Source: Lumbricus terrestris (Eukaryota > Annelida > Clitellata > Crassiclitellata > Lumbricidae). From it: a DNA stretch of 64,000 nucleotides. Each line of letters starts with the position of its first letter. Position 1 is the first letter of the stretch. The DNA is taken from the NCBI GenBank assembly GCA_949752735.1, contig OX457044.1:11153729-11217728 (forward strand), written 5' to 3'. The position numbers and the translations under genes were made by a program. A model generated the notes under the pieces. That model saw only the letters and a list, made by a program, of their open reading frames with translations, had not been told where the DNA came from and searched no databases. Below are positions 41,201 through 53,820 of this stretch, piece after piece.

Positions 41201-44200
41201 AAAATAAATAGCTCAGTTTTAAGCTGTCAACTAGCTTGACTTACACATTAAAAACAAAGTATGAATCTGCTACAATTTCTGGGTTTACTGTGAATCACAT
41301 TTTCAATGCTTCAAAATCATGGCCATTCCAGGTTCTTGCAGTTCCAAAAAGCAGATTCAGTGTAAGCAGTGCACTTTTCTATGGACATGGTATGTATGTA
41401 TTATGTGTGTATATAAGGACATACATATAGCGCCTTAAAATAAATTAACGGAGCGCTTAACGTAGCTACCCAACGGTTCTAAATGCGACTTAAGTGACTT
41501 AGACAATGTTTCATGAGATACATGCAGTGCAGTATCACGAATTGTTAATGGAAGACTGTTCCAGTATGAAGGTCCAATACACGAGAAGGCACAGTGGGCT
41601 CGCATAATTGTACGGGAGCACAGGACAATCAAGTTCACATGAGTCACAGAGCACAAGGATGGAAGACCTGGAATGATGGAAGACCTGGAAGGATGGAAGA
41701 CCTGGAAGGATGGAAGACCTGGAAGGATGGAGACAGGAACACAGAGCAAAAAAGATTGATGTTCTGTCCTCAAATAATTACGTTTAATTAACAAATAATT
41801 ACAATACTACAACTACCAGCAATAATGATAATAATAATAAATATAATAGTTTAAAAAAATAATAATAACAATAACTGAGATGCACGATTGTAAGTACCTT
41901 GGAGACTTCCTCTGTGGCGCAGTAGACATGAACCTGTTTGACGGCCATTTCACAGCCAGTGTCCGTGTCATACCACAGGTAGACTTGTCCGAATCCACCT
42001 GTGCCAAGGACACGACCTTTCTTCCAGTTGGGAGCGGTCTGCTGAACTGTTCACACAAATTCAGATCATCAGTCGTTCAGTCAAAATGGTTCAAACACTT
42101 CTATGGATAAAATTATAAAGTGAACTCTTCCTGAGATTCTTATTACAGGTGCTATCAACCAGTTTACAGGTGCTATCAACCAGTCTCAAGTAAGCATAAA
42201 AATATGCGGCGTTAGGTTGTTTTGGGATTTGTACCGGTAGTTTTTAAATTGTTCTGGTGAGCATAAACATGGCATAGATGGCTGATCTAGATATTTCCAC
42301 ATGTGCCCTACATTTCACCACCACTGATGACCTACATTTAAACGAGTGACCTACATTTCTGTATGCTGAGTCGTTTGAGACTTCCAGTCAGTTGGTCAGT
42401 GTTGGTGATGCTACCAATGCCGCTGCTGCTGCTGCTCCCACACAGTCCAGCATCCGGTGCCACCAAGTTCGGACGTCGGCCATGGCGAGGAAACGTGTAA
42501 GGCGGAACATTCTCTGTACACAGCAGAAAGAATATTTGATAAATAAACACACATGTCTTAGAACGAGAATAATTCTCCTGCAAAAAATACGAATTGCAAG
42601 CGGTCTGAAAAGCAAAAATAAATAACCAAACTAATCCTAACCAATTGTTAATTAATACTGAAATTAATCAGAAATACAGAGACATAGTCTGACGGACACA
42701 CACTAAAGGAGACAGACAGACACATACACAGAGAGACAGGAATGCAAGAGAGGCAGTCTATGACTGAGGAACAGACATATACAAGGAACCAAAGACACAG
42801 AGAGAACAGAGACACACACAGAGAGAGAAAGAGAGAAAGAGAGAGACACAGACAATGATAGAGAGAGAGAGAGAGAAAAGTTGTGAAACAGTATTAAGAC
42901 AAATGTGTATGTGCACAGCATGGATACGAGAGACTCATCCAATATATTATCAAATAAAAGCCCACATAAATAATATCGACAATTAGGAAGTAAGCACTCT
43001 GCTCAGACAGACCAGCATAATATATCAGTGAATGCACTGATAATGACCCCGACTACAAAGTAAATGTCAAGTAAGTGAAGAGATGTGCTTACCATGAACA
43101 CTCTGACCATAGGCTGGACTGGACCTGGACTTCGGGTAAGTCCCTCCCCGGATCTGCTCCATGGCGAGCGTTGCTTCCGAAGAACATCCATGTCCAAACC
43201 TGTTGCGAAAATCGCATAGATCATATAAATTATGCCACTAGTCATCCAGCACTGAATACTATGAGGAACTCACTAGACAGAACATTAGGATAAACTGAAA
43301 AATACCAAAAGATTGAAAGTGACAAAAATCCAACAAGGCCTTGACATAATAGCAATCTTTATCATTAAATATTATTACTTTAAGGACTTTTCACACAGCA
43401 CTCCTTCAAGGTAATGCTTCTCAGAAGTGATCTGAGTCCAATCACGGCTAAATAAGACAGTTTTTATATTCACAATTAAGAAGAACATTCAGGTTCTAGG
43501 TCCAGCAACCGTGAAATAACGCCGATAATAGTCTGAGAGCGAGGGGGCGAGAAGTTCAGCTTGACCAGCCGATTGAAGATCAGATTGCCGCTGGACACCA
43601 GATGGACACCAGAGTGGGACAGCAGAGTTCTCCCAGGTAGAGGGCAACCAGACCCTCCAGGCAGCGCAAAAACCAATGCACAAATCCTTTATAGTTGATC
43701 CACTGCGGAAATGGAGGCGCTTCCAGTGGAGTAGATTCCGCATGTACTCCATGGTGGACACCAGAAGATCATGGAGCATGGTAACTGACTGGCAGGTGCA
43801 TTATTCCTGTATCATGGGTTCCAGTTACAATCGCCTGGAGCAAATAGCTCACTTGCAATTACTCATTGATTGATGCTTGGTAATTACCTAGTGACACTTA
43901 ACAATTGCACAATAACAATATGGCTGCATAAATCTCTACGGTAGAATATGCTGAGCTATCTGGAAAACAGTTAGACAGGATTAGCAAATGGTTCGTAGTA
44001 CATGTTCCTATTTGATTATTCAGAAAAGGCAACATATGCATATTGCATAAGGCAATGAATAGCGGGCAAGTCGTGGACAGCACACACTTACAAACAGACT
44101 TAAAACAACATTGAAGACACCTAGTTTTCAGACACAGCATGTTGCAATTTAATCACAATATATATGCAACCTATTTTTAAGACACATATATAGATAAAAA

Positions 44201-47200
44201 AATTAGAAACTACTTACTGTACAGTTGACTGACTGCTATCGATACTGGAATGACTGCCGGACAGCGAACTACCGTGACTGATAACCTATTTGACGAAAAA
44301 CAAAAGCAGAATTATGCAGAATTAGAGGAGTATTGTAATGTAAAGTCTGAACATTTATTACATTCTTCTCCCATGCAGCTGACAACTCATGTTGAAGATC
44401 TTAAAGTTGAAGCACTGATATTGCTCCAGCAATTAATCTGACAATAACACTGCAAGGCTCAACAATGCATCATCCATTCCAAAAATGTACCAGATATTCA
44501 ATCTCCTGTCCCCAATGAGGACAGAGGGATTATATAGCTCCCCTTCACTAGAAGATAAAACTTACAAAGTCAAACACTCAAGTCTAGCTTAAGTACCAAG
44601 ATTGGGCTACCTTTTGTTAGAATTCATGTCAAGATAAAAGTGGTTTCCACTTTTATTTATAGCTTTAGTAAGTATTAAACATAGATTAAACTTTCAACCC
44701 TGACCTATATGACATCCATGCAAACATCAGAGAAAAGACAGATATACTAGTAAATTCCTGAGCATTTGAAACATATTGGGAACCCATTACTGGTTTGATT
44801 GGTGGCGTACGTCAAGAGTCAAAACACTTGGCGATAAAGTCAACCAGGACAAAAGATAAAGCTGGCTGGCTGATGCTCATTACTAAAATAAGCAATGAAA
44901 CAAATTTTAAACAGGATTTTTTTGCTATAAGCCAGTGCAATTATGTTTGGTATAAAGTTGGTCATGAATTGCAGCTGTTTCATTACAACAATGGCCACAA
45001 CTTTCTGAAACATTTATAGTTTGTGCACAGGTAATACAGTTCATTTATAGTTTGTGCACAGGTAATTCAGTTAGTAGTAGGTAATTCCATTCATTTTGAA
45101 ACTTGTTTATTCACAGAGATCAGACAATAACGAAGTGCTCTAGAACTAATACCACCCAAAGGTACATTGAGCTTGAATATTGAATATGTATTGCTGAGAA
45201 AACATCATCCAGAAAGGGAGTTCTGGTCCAAGTAGACCACAACACTGGAGTACAGAAACTGTACAAAGAAAACTGCATTGTACACCTAGGTTCCAATAGA
45301 AGCAACTTAAGGGGTTAGGAGGGGCGGCTTACGTCATCTTCGTCGGGAATGAACATTCCGTCCCTGCTCTCTTTGCGCGACAGATACGAGGCACCGGATT
45401 CCTCTGCGGAGTCGGGAACAGTGCCAGGAGGCGGAGATTCTCTTCCAGAGCTCGGACCAAACCTTCCTTGTCTTGCAACGTGGATGTTGTTTGGTGAAGG
45501 CATCTGCACAGAGATCAGAAACACAGATCAGTCTTAACATCACGCATAATCTCATCATGCATAATCTCATCACACATAATCTCATCACACATAATCTCAT
45601 CACACATAATCTCATCACGCATAATCTCATCACACATAATCTCATCACACATAATCTCATCACGCATAATCTCATCACACATAATCTCATCACACATAAT
45701 CTCATCACGCATAATCTCATCACGCATAATCTCATCACACATAATCTCATCACACATAATCTCATCACGCATAATCTCATCACGCATAATCTCATCACAC
45801 ATAATCTCATCACGCATAATCTCATCACGCATAATCTCATCACACATAATCTCACTATTTACATAGACAAAGGCAATCAAGACATTCCGGATAAAATGTG
45901 AGCAGGACTGATCGGAAACACTGCCATGCTTGTATAATAATATTTAAACTTTATTCTAAACCGATTATATTATTATTTTACTTTAATTTCAATCAATCTG
46001 TTGAACAACTGGCGATTTTAATGTGAATCCTGGTCAAGCTAGAACAAAGAGTTTTCACTTATCGGTCAATTAAACAATTACCATCTTCAAATTAAGGCAT
46101 CAGCTTTGCATGATTTGTGCTGCAAACATTTTCTTGCGTGTATACCTGAACTTAATATGACACCTGGCAGTAACCTAAGCATATATGCCAGCATATTATT
46201 GTCTCATGCGCTCAAAATATTCTATCCTGAATGAGCAAAAGGTGATTTCTTTTCAAGTGACACCTTCACTGCATACTTCACTTTGAATATTTCAGCTGTT
46301 AAGTCATCTGAGAGACTCACTGCTACTCTTATTGCTGGCAACAAGCTAACGTTGCTAGAAAAATGTAAGACTTTGGGGATGAACTTTAGTCAATGTGCAA
46401 TCTATTGCAAAATATTTAATTTCGTCTCATAATTATATTTATTGCAGTCAGTCACTTGTTTCACCATTTCTTGATATTATGTTGGAAGAGTTTCACACAC
46501 AACAGCTCTTACCCTTCCTACGCGTAACAAAGGTCACACATCAGATATCTTCATAACTTGCTCTGATTCACAAAGTCTGCTTCATTCTACTGCATCTGTT
46601 GGCTGAGTCAGGTTTATCTTTTAGATCAAATTTCCATTATCTTGGTGAACAAACCATTTCTCCTTGTGTTGCTTTGAATATAAATCTGATTTTGTTCTTA
46701 TCTTAGGCCTCGTCCATGGACGAGGCCTATGGACTCCACATGGACTGATATTCCGGATGTTGACTTCGCCATGGCATGGCTGTCATGTCCCATTCATCCT
46801 TCAGAGCTGCGTTTATTACATCTGACCAATCAAACTTTGTTTCATAAATCGCTCGTCGTTTCCCTTTTACTGTGGCTGGGCTGAGAGCGCCCCTGAGTAG
46901 GTTCCTTGAAGAAACGCTATATAAGTCCATAGAACGAATGAATTCATTGTTAATACCAAGTACATCATACATTGGCAGACTCTAGTAATTATTAAAAATA
47001 ATAACAACAGAATTCGCAAACTGCTCTCTCTGTACAATATAATATAGTTATATACAATACGTTGAATACGTTGAAACAGGCAAATCCTGTTCCAGCCACA
47101 GCAGTCTAAGACTTTTGACTCAGCTTTTATCTGCTGCTGCTGCTGCAGCCTAAAGCTAAAGATGTGCAACACATCGAATGCCAATCTCGACGTGAAGGAG

Positions 47201-50200
47201 GAAAGTGCAGCAGAGCTGAATGAAGACAGTTGCACATGAAGGTGAGAACCCAAGACTGGATGCAGATGGACAGGAAGCCAGTGAAGGGAGCCCCAACTCA
47301 AAGTGGACACACATACATAAATACAAACATACATACATCTGCAATTCTGCATACAAAGCAACATGCATGCACGTATAAATTGTATTGTATAGTTGTATTG
47401 TGCTGCCTATGCGAATCGCTGTTGTTACCGTTGTCTGTTGTGAACTGAAAAGGTCGCGAAGTCGACCGGGCAACGGTTGGTCGTCAACGAGCAACAACAG
47501 TCGTAGGCATTTGATGTTCTCGTTCATGTCAACCACCCGCACGGCCATGTCGAGGTGTTCCTGGCTCTCCATGGCAACCGGCATCTATGACGACGATGAC
47601 GACAACAATAGGTATTAAAGACAATCAAAGCATTGGCAACAGAGGAGGCTGGTGTCATAGAAACCAGCATCTATCAACCAAACATATTTTGTTTTTATTG
47701 TAACCAACCACAGGTACAAGAACATTAGAACAAGTTGTGACAACAAAGTTTCTGTGGTTACAAAAGAAACGATCAAGAAAGGATTAAAGATCACGTTATT
47801 AGGGACAAATCTAATACCAGATGAAATCAAACATTGTATGTTATATTGTGCGATAATGTTCAGTCAATTGTGACACTAACACCAAATACATTTTCTGAGA
47901 TTATTGCGAAGACATCAAGCTTATATAACCATTAACCAACATCCAAATATGTACAACATACTTAAACATAATGTGTAATAAACATGACAACTACATATAC
48001 AAAATTTGTCTGTTTAGAGGGCAATGGTGCTAGCTCCTTTGCTAAATGCATTGGAGTTCGAATCATTGCACTCTAAACAGACGAAATATTCAAGCATAAA
48101 CAACTAGCACATAAAATATTGTTACTAGTAGAATTGATCGCTGCAGTTCGGTTCTCGTAGGTCTGCCATTTGGACTGATCGGATGCCTTGGTCGATCTCT
48201 TCATTCAACTGCTCACCTAATTGGCCACATTCCTAAATTTATATACTTCTGTCTCTGCCTACATGTGTGATGTTCTTCACTGGCTTCCTGTTTCTCATAT
48301 ACATATGGACAATGGCAGAATGGCCTTCCTCTTGAATACCCTTCTTCAATGCGGAGCAGGACAGAAATAGCAGTAACCCTCATAATATCATATATGTCTT
48401 TGGAGATCTATGCACCTCTTCCCAAGGGTTCCCTCCCCCTCTGCCTGCATCTACCAGCTGATCAAGGCGGCTCTCTTCTGCCTGCCTGGGTCAGAAGCGC
48501 CTCTGAGTAAGGATCTATCTGGAAGGGATGCTGATTAAATTTCATTTGATGAATGATCTATTGATGCTTTTCTGATGGTGGGATACACAATAGCGCATTT
48601 AAGCATTTAAGTCGGATTGTTTCAACTTCTTTCCATTTATTGGTGGCTTTTTGATGGGCCCCACAATAGCGATGTGTCACACAATAGCGATGTGTCACAC
48701 AATAGCGATGTGTCACACAATAGCGATGTGTCACACAATAGCGATGTGTCACACAATAGCGATGTGTCACACAATAGCGATGTGTCACACAATAGCGATG
48801 TGTCACACAATAGCGATGTGTCACACAATAGCGATGTGTCACACAATAGCGCATTTAAGTCGGATTGTTTCAACTTCTTTCCACTTCATCTGGAACCAGA
48901 ATAAGACAGCAACTTCTCAGGTTCTGCAGAGTCTGGCATTCATGTTTCAAATCAGTTGATGACACCAAAGCAAAAGACATTGTCTTGCAGCAGGTACAGA
49001 ATTCGGAAACACGAGATGATTGCAGAGCGAAAAAGCAGCCAACTTCAACAAGCATCGAACTTCGATAAACTTAGTAATTGGATACTCAAGGTCAGCCATG
49101 ACCCTCAAGCAAAGCCAGTCAGCCAAACTGGGAATCTGATCCTTCAGTCTAATGCAGTAGAATGGCAGCTTCCTGTCCCTTCCATGTAGGTAGTGCTGGA
49201 TCAATTCTGACATCCCCATAAAACTATCGCGACAAATAGCTTTCATTTGAATGTCTGACACTACTGTGAAGTGAAGCTGACATTGTCATATCATGGTTCA
49301 GCGCATTCCACTGCTAGCAACTGGTGTAGACGCATAACCATAAAAAAGTCCATAGAAATCACATATTTTTCAGGGCTGTCAGGTTCGCACATCAGGAGAA
49401 AGTTGCAATCTTCTGCAACTGTCTAGACTTCTAAATAGATGTATAATCTTCACCTCAAAAATACAATGTGCGGTACACTGACTCCAGTGCAAGATATCGC
49501 TTTAAGTAGAGGAGTAAAAACTACAGAGTTATTATACCTTATACTCTAAAACAATAATTCAGTCATAAATTCTTTAAAAATTATCAACACCAGATGCACA
49601 TCTCAGAAGCATCAGATGACATCTCTTACATTCAATTTCATGTGTATGCTTTAATAAGAAGACTACTTCGGCCCAGTTAGATACATAGATTAATGCATAA
49701 GTCCAATGTTCCTCATGAGTTTAGCTGACTTTTTGATGGTGACCTATATCAGAGCGATGAATCTCAGAGTAGTGAGCTCCTTATTTTCGAAAGTCTCTAA
49801 ATAGCTTGGCATCCGTTAAAAAGAAAGAGCAGCAGCGGCGGTGAAGGATCTCAGCTTGTCAATTCAATGAAAACATTTAGCTGGATGGAGGCCATATGCA
49901 ACCCATCGGTACAAAAGCAATCTTCAGTCGAATTCTTGACTTTTGGAGCATAATTCATTTATTCATTCATTAAGAATTTATATAGCGCTTCGTCAAGTGG
50001 ACTACTCAGAAGCGCTCCTGGATCTAGCACGACCAAAAATAACTGTTTTGAGTTTGATAGAAAATGCTTGAGTAAGAGTAACAGCCCCCATAGAGCAGTT
50101 ATAGCTCCTGTGGGAGCCCATTCCAGACAACTTTCCTCTAGCTTTTGCTTGTTTTCTTGAAACAGAAAATTCCGACTTACGATTTTTTTGCAAATCGGTC

Positions 50201-51060
50201 ACCAATGATCAATAGATATATAGAAAACTGTGCACCATCATTTAGTGATGCTGCCTTATCTCTTTCAATCGTTCACTCTGTCCAGAATACTTGCCTGCCC
50301 ACCTTATCTTGCCCTGATATGTCCACAATACTTGCCTGGTCCTTGTGTATCTGATAGCAGAGGACAAACGAATTTCCATAGTACTTCTGGATCTTGGAAA
50401 GAAGTTCCTCGTACTTTGGAGGTCGACTGATCTGGAAACTCCTAAAGAATCAACGGAAACAAATGTTTACAAGTTTGCATTTAGTCCTGTAGTATTTGAG
50501 GATCAATTAAGAAATTATAAGTTACACAGAACTTCTTCCTTTCTCTATTTCAAATAGAAACTCAGTTTCATCATGTTTTACTCTATGCCTCTGGATGCCT
50601 CTTACGATTACAATTACGATGACTCATGAAAAGAACTTGGAACATGTACAATGTACATATCAGTCCATATCATATCCTTGCCCGGTGTTTCATACACAAA
50701 AACAGTCACCTGTTTAAATTGGTCATGCCAATTACGAATATCAAACCCTAGATATATTAATCACCTACAAAGCAGGAAAAACCATGCCATACAAATTTTC
50801 CGCTGACTCATACCAACACCAACTCCCAAACCTTAGCCACCTTGGATGTCATCCAAATAGCCATTAGCAAAATACAAGCCGAGACTTTCTCTCCCGTTTT
50901 CGCCCACGCTCTGCCAGCTTGATTACCAGCGTCTGTAACTATTTTCGGTGCTGGACGCCTTTATCTCGCTGGTCGTCTATACGAAGAAAAGTAGAAAAGT
51001 AAGCACTACCCACCTTATCTCGCCCTGATATTCGCAGATGCATTTCACTCGTAGCAACTC
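38225..51060 (-). CDS. MAP3K2/3: Mitogen-activated protein kinase kinase kinase 2/3 (MEKK2/3), N-terminal exon not found
   Basis: A Ser/Thr kinase that activates MAP2Ks, in vertebrates chiefly MEK5 through PB1-PB1 pairing. Exons in transcript order (high to low): 51060-51014, 50441-50336, 47584-47429, 45503-45333, 44277-44218, 43199-43093, 42513-42415, 42049-41898, 41044-40919, 40535-40406, 39607-39421, 38459-38225. The first three encode a PB1 domain ([46 protein letters not shown]). The middle has family landmarks ([46 protein letters not shown]). The kinase is complete: [49 protein letters not shown]. Phases agree except between 45333 and 44277, where a short exon is missing. The 3' ends of the exons at 42415 and 42049 have alternatives. 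It is convergent with the novel gene. Confidence 0.93.
38544..38617. mobile_element. 74-bp TTAA-flanked MITE, piggyBac-like
   Basis: TTAA lies on both sides (38540-38543 and 38618-38621). Terminal inverted repeats CACGTTCACCACC and CACGTTCACCGCC differ at one base. The centre is the perfect palindrome GTACGAGATATCTCGTAC. It lies in the last intron of the kinase gene. Confidence 0.8.
39085..39330 (-). mobile_element. LINE fragment
   Basis: The minus-strand translation contains [16 protein letters not shown], the reverse-transcriptase C-terminal block. The 3' end signature is AGGAGCACTTCTGAGTAG. Confidence 0.6.
39627..39875. repeat. 24-bp repeat with alternating unit types
   Basis: About ten units of AGTTAGGAGACAATACAATA plus four bases. 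Units alternate strictly between AAACAG and AAAGAG forms, a 48-bp higher-order period. It starts about 20 bases upstream (in transcript terms) of the acceptor of the exon at 39607-39421. Confidence 0.9.
40135..40375 (+). mobile_element. LINE 3' fragment
   Basis: Ends in ACTGGGAGCGCTTCTGAGAAG and GTGCTTCATAAATGGTCATA. It lies in a kinase intron, in opposite orientation to the gene. Confidence 0.5.
41425..41735 (-). mobile_element. LINE fragment with internal 17-bp repeat
   Basis: The minus-strand translation has [18 protein letters not shown] and [12 protein letters not shown]. At 41660-41730 the element carries four tandem GATGGAAGACCTGGAAG units not seen in the other copies. Confidence 0.65.
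42700..42885. repeat. GACA/GA-rich simple sequence
   Basis: Imperfect AGACAGAC and GAGA repeats in a kinase intron. Confidence 0.85.
43390..43790 (-). mobile_element. LINE fragment
   Basis: The minus-strand translation contains [11 protein letters not shown] preceded by SLSDYY, the end of the reverse transcriptase, with degenerate upstream sequence. It lies in a kinase intron. Confidence 0.5.
45540..45855. repeat. 15-bp minisatellite, about 21 units
   Basis: Units of CATAATCTCATCACA, with CAC/CGC variation between copies, start about 35 bases upstream (in transcript terms) of the kinase exon 45503-45333. The MRLCV and CDEIM open frames are repeat artefacts. Confidence 0.95.
46740..46950 (+). 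mobile_element. LINE 3' tail fragment
   Basis: Contains GCTGAGAGCGCCCCTGAGTAG, then GAAACGCTATATAAG and a GAATGAATTC end. Confidence 0.5.
47155..47300 (-). mobile_element. LINE fragment
   Basis: The minus strand encodes [19 protein letters not shown], the LHWLPV block of the reverse transcriptase. It lies next to the third PB1 exon. Confidence 0.5.
48160..48545 (+). mobile_element. Degenerate LINE fragment
   Basis: Frame-shifted pieces [18 protein letters not shown] and WVRSASE match the reverse-transcriptase end and tail (CAGAAGCGCCTCTGAGTAAGG). Confidence 0.55.
48650..48853. repeat. 18-bp minisatellite, 11 units, with duplicated flanks
   Basis: Units of ACAATAGCGATGTGTCAC. The flanks on both sides contain the same GCATTTAAGTCGGATTGTTT ... 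CTTCTTTCCA sequence (near 48600-48640 and 48850-48885). Confidence 0.95.
49955..50140 (-). mobile_element. LINE 3'-end fragment
   Basis: The minus strand encodes [21 protein letters not shown] and ends in AGGAGCGCTTCTGAGTAG and GAAGCGCTATATAAATTC, with the GAATGAATGAAT tail. Confidence 0.65.
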
Positions 51061-53103
51061 CTGTAAAATAGAAAACAGCATGTTGCGATTAATCCAACAT
51101 TTCCAAAACCAAATATGTCACATTTCCTTCAACAAAACAACAACGTAAGGTTATCACGCGTTCATCACTCACTGCTCTCAGCAATGCGCCTTCGTTCAAA
51201 TCTTACAGGTTGTATGGTACAACGGAAAACTGATGCCATGTAGATTTTATTATGACATTTGTGTGTAAAGCATCCTTGAAGTAGCTTGCTACTGACGATG
51301 CTATATAAATTGTCTTGTCTTCTTCATTTGATGACAAATTCGACACCAGCGAAAGACTGAAGCCAGAAACCGTGTCACCATTGAGATACATGTTAACTCA
51401 TGCCTCTACCACAACAGTGATATTGCGAGTGCTAACGCTGGAGAAATAATAGTAATAATAGTAACATGACTCCTAAATAACTTCACATTAAGCTTAAGTG
51501 CATGTAAATGATTCAAAAGCCTCTCCGTTTCATATTACTGATTTATGATCCAATAATGGAGTGACTGGCAGATGGGTACAGGCTCAAGCTGGACTGGATA
51601 ACCTGGCTGTGTATTACAAAACGTTTTACACCTCTAGTATGTGGAAAGATATAAACTCTTTAAGAATGAACAATTGAACATGCACTAAATGTGACCACGA
51701 AGTCAGTGCAGCTCGAAGTTAAAGAAATATTTATGGGCTCAACCACAAAATATTGAAACACTTGAAGTCATCAAAGTAAACTGATGGTGGTAGTGGTAGT
51801 GGTGGTGGTGATGGTGGTGGTGTAAAAGGCCATTGTTTAGCTCTCAGCAGATGCATAAGATAAAACTGGGGAGCAGAAACCTCTGGGCAGTTTTCTCAGT
51901 GAGAACTTTATAGACAATAACAAATAATAATAATAACAACCTAAAGGGCAAAGATCGAGCAAACACAGCTGTCACAAGCAGAACTGCAACTCAAATATTG
52001 GGAAGTCGACGTCATTCAGTCAGTACAAGAGTATCTGAAATCATTGATGAGAAGCCAAGGAAACTCGAAAGTGGTCATTAATTGAGGTCAATGATGAATA
52101 AAGAGGGACACAACAATGGTCATAGAGTAAAAGTGCATAGAAAATGTTTACTGACTGAAATTATGAATGAAAGCAAATGACAAACTGTGTTCTTCAATAA
52201 TTTATTAGCACACAACAATACCCAACATCATCAGTTCTCCAAATTCATGAGTTCTTTCAAAATCGTCAGCCAGGCAAAAGACAATTTATCTCAAAGCATC
52301 TATGTCATGGAATGAGAGAGCTCTACAGGATGACATGCCATCCCTTCCCTGGTCATTTAACAGTTATCATTTAACAGGATTCATACTTTAAACACAACTG
52401 TTTCAGACTGCCCCAAGGCATTGTTCAGACTAGTTTCACACTTTCACGCAATCAACTTGGTACAAATTTAACTACATGTATATCTATAAACAATAGTTTG
52501 TTGACAGACTCTAAGCCATTGCCTATGTTTGCATTGTTTACACAGTTTCCGATCAATGTGAAGACAAAGTGGTTTACAACGACATCAACATTTATGACAA
52601 ACTTCTTGTCATAAAACGCTGTATGAAGTCTATCAACTTCTACAATCGACAATTAAACGAAATTGCGCTTCAAGATCGACAATTAAACGAAATTGCGCTT
52701 CAAGCAAAGAACAGAAGAAGAAGAGGCAGTCATGCGTATGAAGTGTTAGCAATTTCATTTTCTTAACCACAGCGTATATGCTCAGTCCTCTCCCTCACCG
52801 TCTCATCCTCCCACCAACAGTGCATGCAGGTGTACAGTCCGTGAACTCGCAGCATATATATATAGAGATCCAACTGAAGCATATAAGATCACAGTTGGAA
52901 AGAAAGCAGCATAAATGTTGGGAGAAGTTCTTTGAATTAGCACCAAACAAAGCAAGCAACTTAAAGGGGCACAGGTTCAAAAGTTCTGTTTAAGAAGTCG
53001 AAAGGAGCATTAGAACCGAAATTCTTCAGTGCTAGAGTTGTAGACTTGTGAAGCGCTTTGGATGAGAGAACTGACTTGGTGGACACAGTCACATTGTTTA
53101 AGA

Positions 53104-53820
53104 CAGTGGTCTCAAACTCAAGGCTTCATGTTGGATACATTTGGAAATTCGCAATGGCTTGCAGGCAGCAACATAAAACTGCATCATGTATGTGAAACTA
53201 TTTATACGTAGTTACATTGATACAGCATACAATGCTGTCATTATAATATAATCATGTACAATTTTGGCTCCAGAGGCTAATATTATGTTTTCAGCGCAAC
53301 AATGGTTCTAAATACAACATTGAAAACTCACATTTACAATCATATAAACTGCATCGAAAGCACATCATTTAGTAATACCTAAAATAAAATTTGTAGCAGT
53401 TTTAAACGTTAAGGCATTTATAGATAGTAGCCTCAGTGGTAATGCTCAGTGTGATAACTTTATCCAACTACAAGAGCATCAAAGTTTAGGTTTTTTTGCA
53501 TCAAAGTGCAGATTTAGGAATTTGTCTTGTAGTAGAAACTAGAAAGATGTACAATTCCGGAATGCCAACTTCGTTGTACTTCTGATTCAGCAAGGTATGG
53601 CAATGAAGGTCCACCAACTCAATCTGTCGTCCTATATCTGCTGTTGTAGATTCAATGTTCACAGCAAAAGAAGTAGAAAACAGTCTGAACTTTGGTTCAA
53701 TTTGCAAAATAGCATCAAAATCGGTTTTAACCCAGATTTCTTTCTTTAAAAGTCCAAAATCAGATACAGCTCTTGGGACCGCATTAATCAGGTCCACGGG
53801 CCACATGTTTGAGACCACAT
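53104..53820 (-). mobile_element. Internally deleted hAT transposon with transposase remnant
   Basis: The left end CAGTGGTCTCAAACTC and the right end (inverted) GTGGTCTCAAACATGTGGCC form inverted repeats. A 105-codon frame (53501-53818) begins at the right end and encodes FRLFSTSFAVNIESTTADIG and LVDLHCHTLLNQKYNEV, resembling the C-terminal part of hAT transposases of the ZBED/GTF2IRD2-like group. The DDE core is absent. I see no clear target duplication. Confidence 0.65.

Noticed and set aside
45334..45901. Open frames of MRLCV, CDEIM and ITHNL repeats
   Set aside because: The repeat length is a multiple of three, so frames stay open by chance in a 15-bp minisatellite inside an intron.
48558..48959. 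Repetitive frames of about 100 codons on both strands
   Set aside because: Caused by the 18-bp minisatellite. No start context, splice fit or family similarity.
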